Assembly (NCBI GenBank): GCA_030634605.1
Contig: DAOWAK010000062.1
Coordinates: 1-7,085 of the forward strand
DNA from: Sedimentisphaerales bacterium
GTDB lineage: Bacteria; Planctomycetota; Phycisphaerae; Sedimentisphaerales; SM23-30
Reading direction: 5' to 3'
DNA length: 7,085 bases
Positions within the stretch are counted from its first letter, which is position 1, and each line of letters opens with the position of its first letter. Both the position numbers and the translations under genes were made by a program. This document shows, one piece after another, positions 7,045-7,085 of the stretch. The notes under the pieces are model-generated. The model was given only the letters and a program-made list of their open reading frames with translations. It ran no database searches and was not told the origin of the DNA.

Positions 7045-7085
7045 TAAGAAATAAGACAAATTGAAGTTCTTCAGTCAGGCCGAAT
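7031..7085. other. Non-coding right edge after gltD: no gene visible
   Basis: These 55 nt are AT-rich compared with the genes. A short dyad, TGAAG (7062-7066) and CTTCA (7069-7073), has only two bases between its arms and no T-run after it within the window. It is not a supported terminator. Any terminator or next gene lies beyond the edge. Confidence 0.4.

Overview
The window shows an ordinary bacterial nitrogen-assimilation locus, with every gene on the + strand: the 3' end of a type III glutamine synthetase gene (glnN), then complete genes for the large (gltB) and small (gltD) subunits of NADPH-type glutamate synthase. The base composition is moderately GC-rich. GSIII is known from Bacteroidetes, cyanobacteria, Verrucomicrobia/Planctomycetes-type bacteria and a few other groups. 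A GSIII gene beside an alpha/beta GOGAT gene pair, with codon use like this, would fit a PVC-group or similar environmental bacterium. No taxonomic marker is present, so this is only a guess.

Layout: positions 3-887 hold the last 294 codons of glnN. A gap of about 160 nt follows. It has a hairpin across the glnN end, a weak promoter candidate, a 13-bp palindrome over the predicted transcription start, and a Shine-Dalgarno sequence for gltB. gltB (1048-5613, 1521 aa) is full length and carries all expected catalytic and cofactor motifs. gltD (5606-7030, 474 aa) overlaps the gltB stop by 8 nt behind a strong Shine-Dalgarno sequence, so the two subunits are almost certainly co-transcribed and probably translationally coupled. 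The last 55 nt contain no gene, only a weak promoter-like sequence and a short dyad.

How the genes work together: glutamine synthetase makes glutamine from glutamate, ammonium and ATP. GltB hydrolyses glutamine and channels the released ammonia to its FMN site, where 2-oxoglutarate becomes glutamate. GltD oxidises NADPH on FAD and passes electrons through Fe-S clusters to GltB. Together they form a complete GS-GOGAT cycle.

I looked for unusual systems on both strands and found none. The points worth a second look are regulatory (palindrome, end-of-gene hairpin), start-site and cofactor details, and one long antisense ORF that is most likely a coding shadow.
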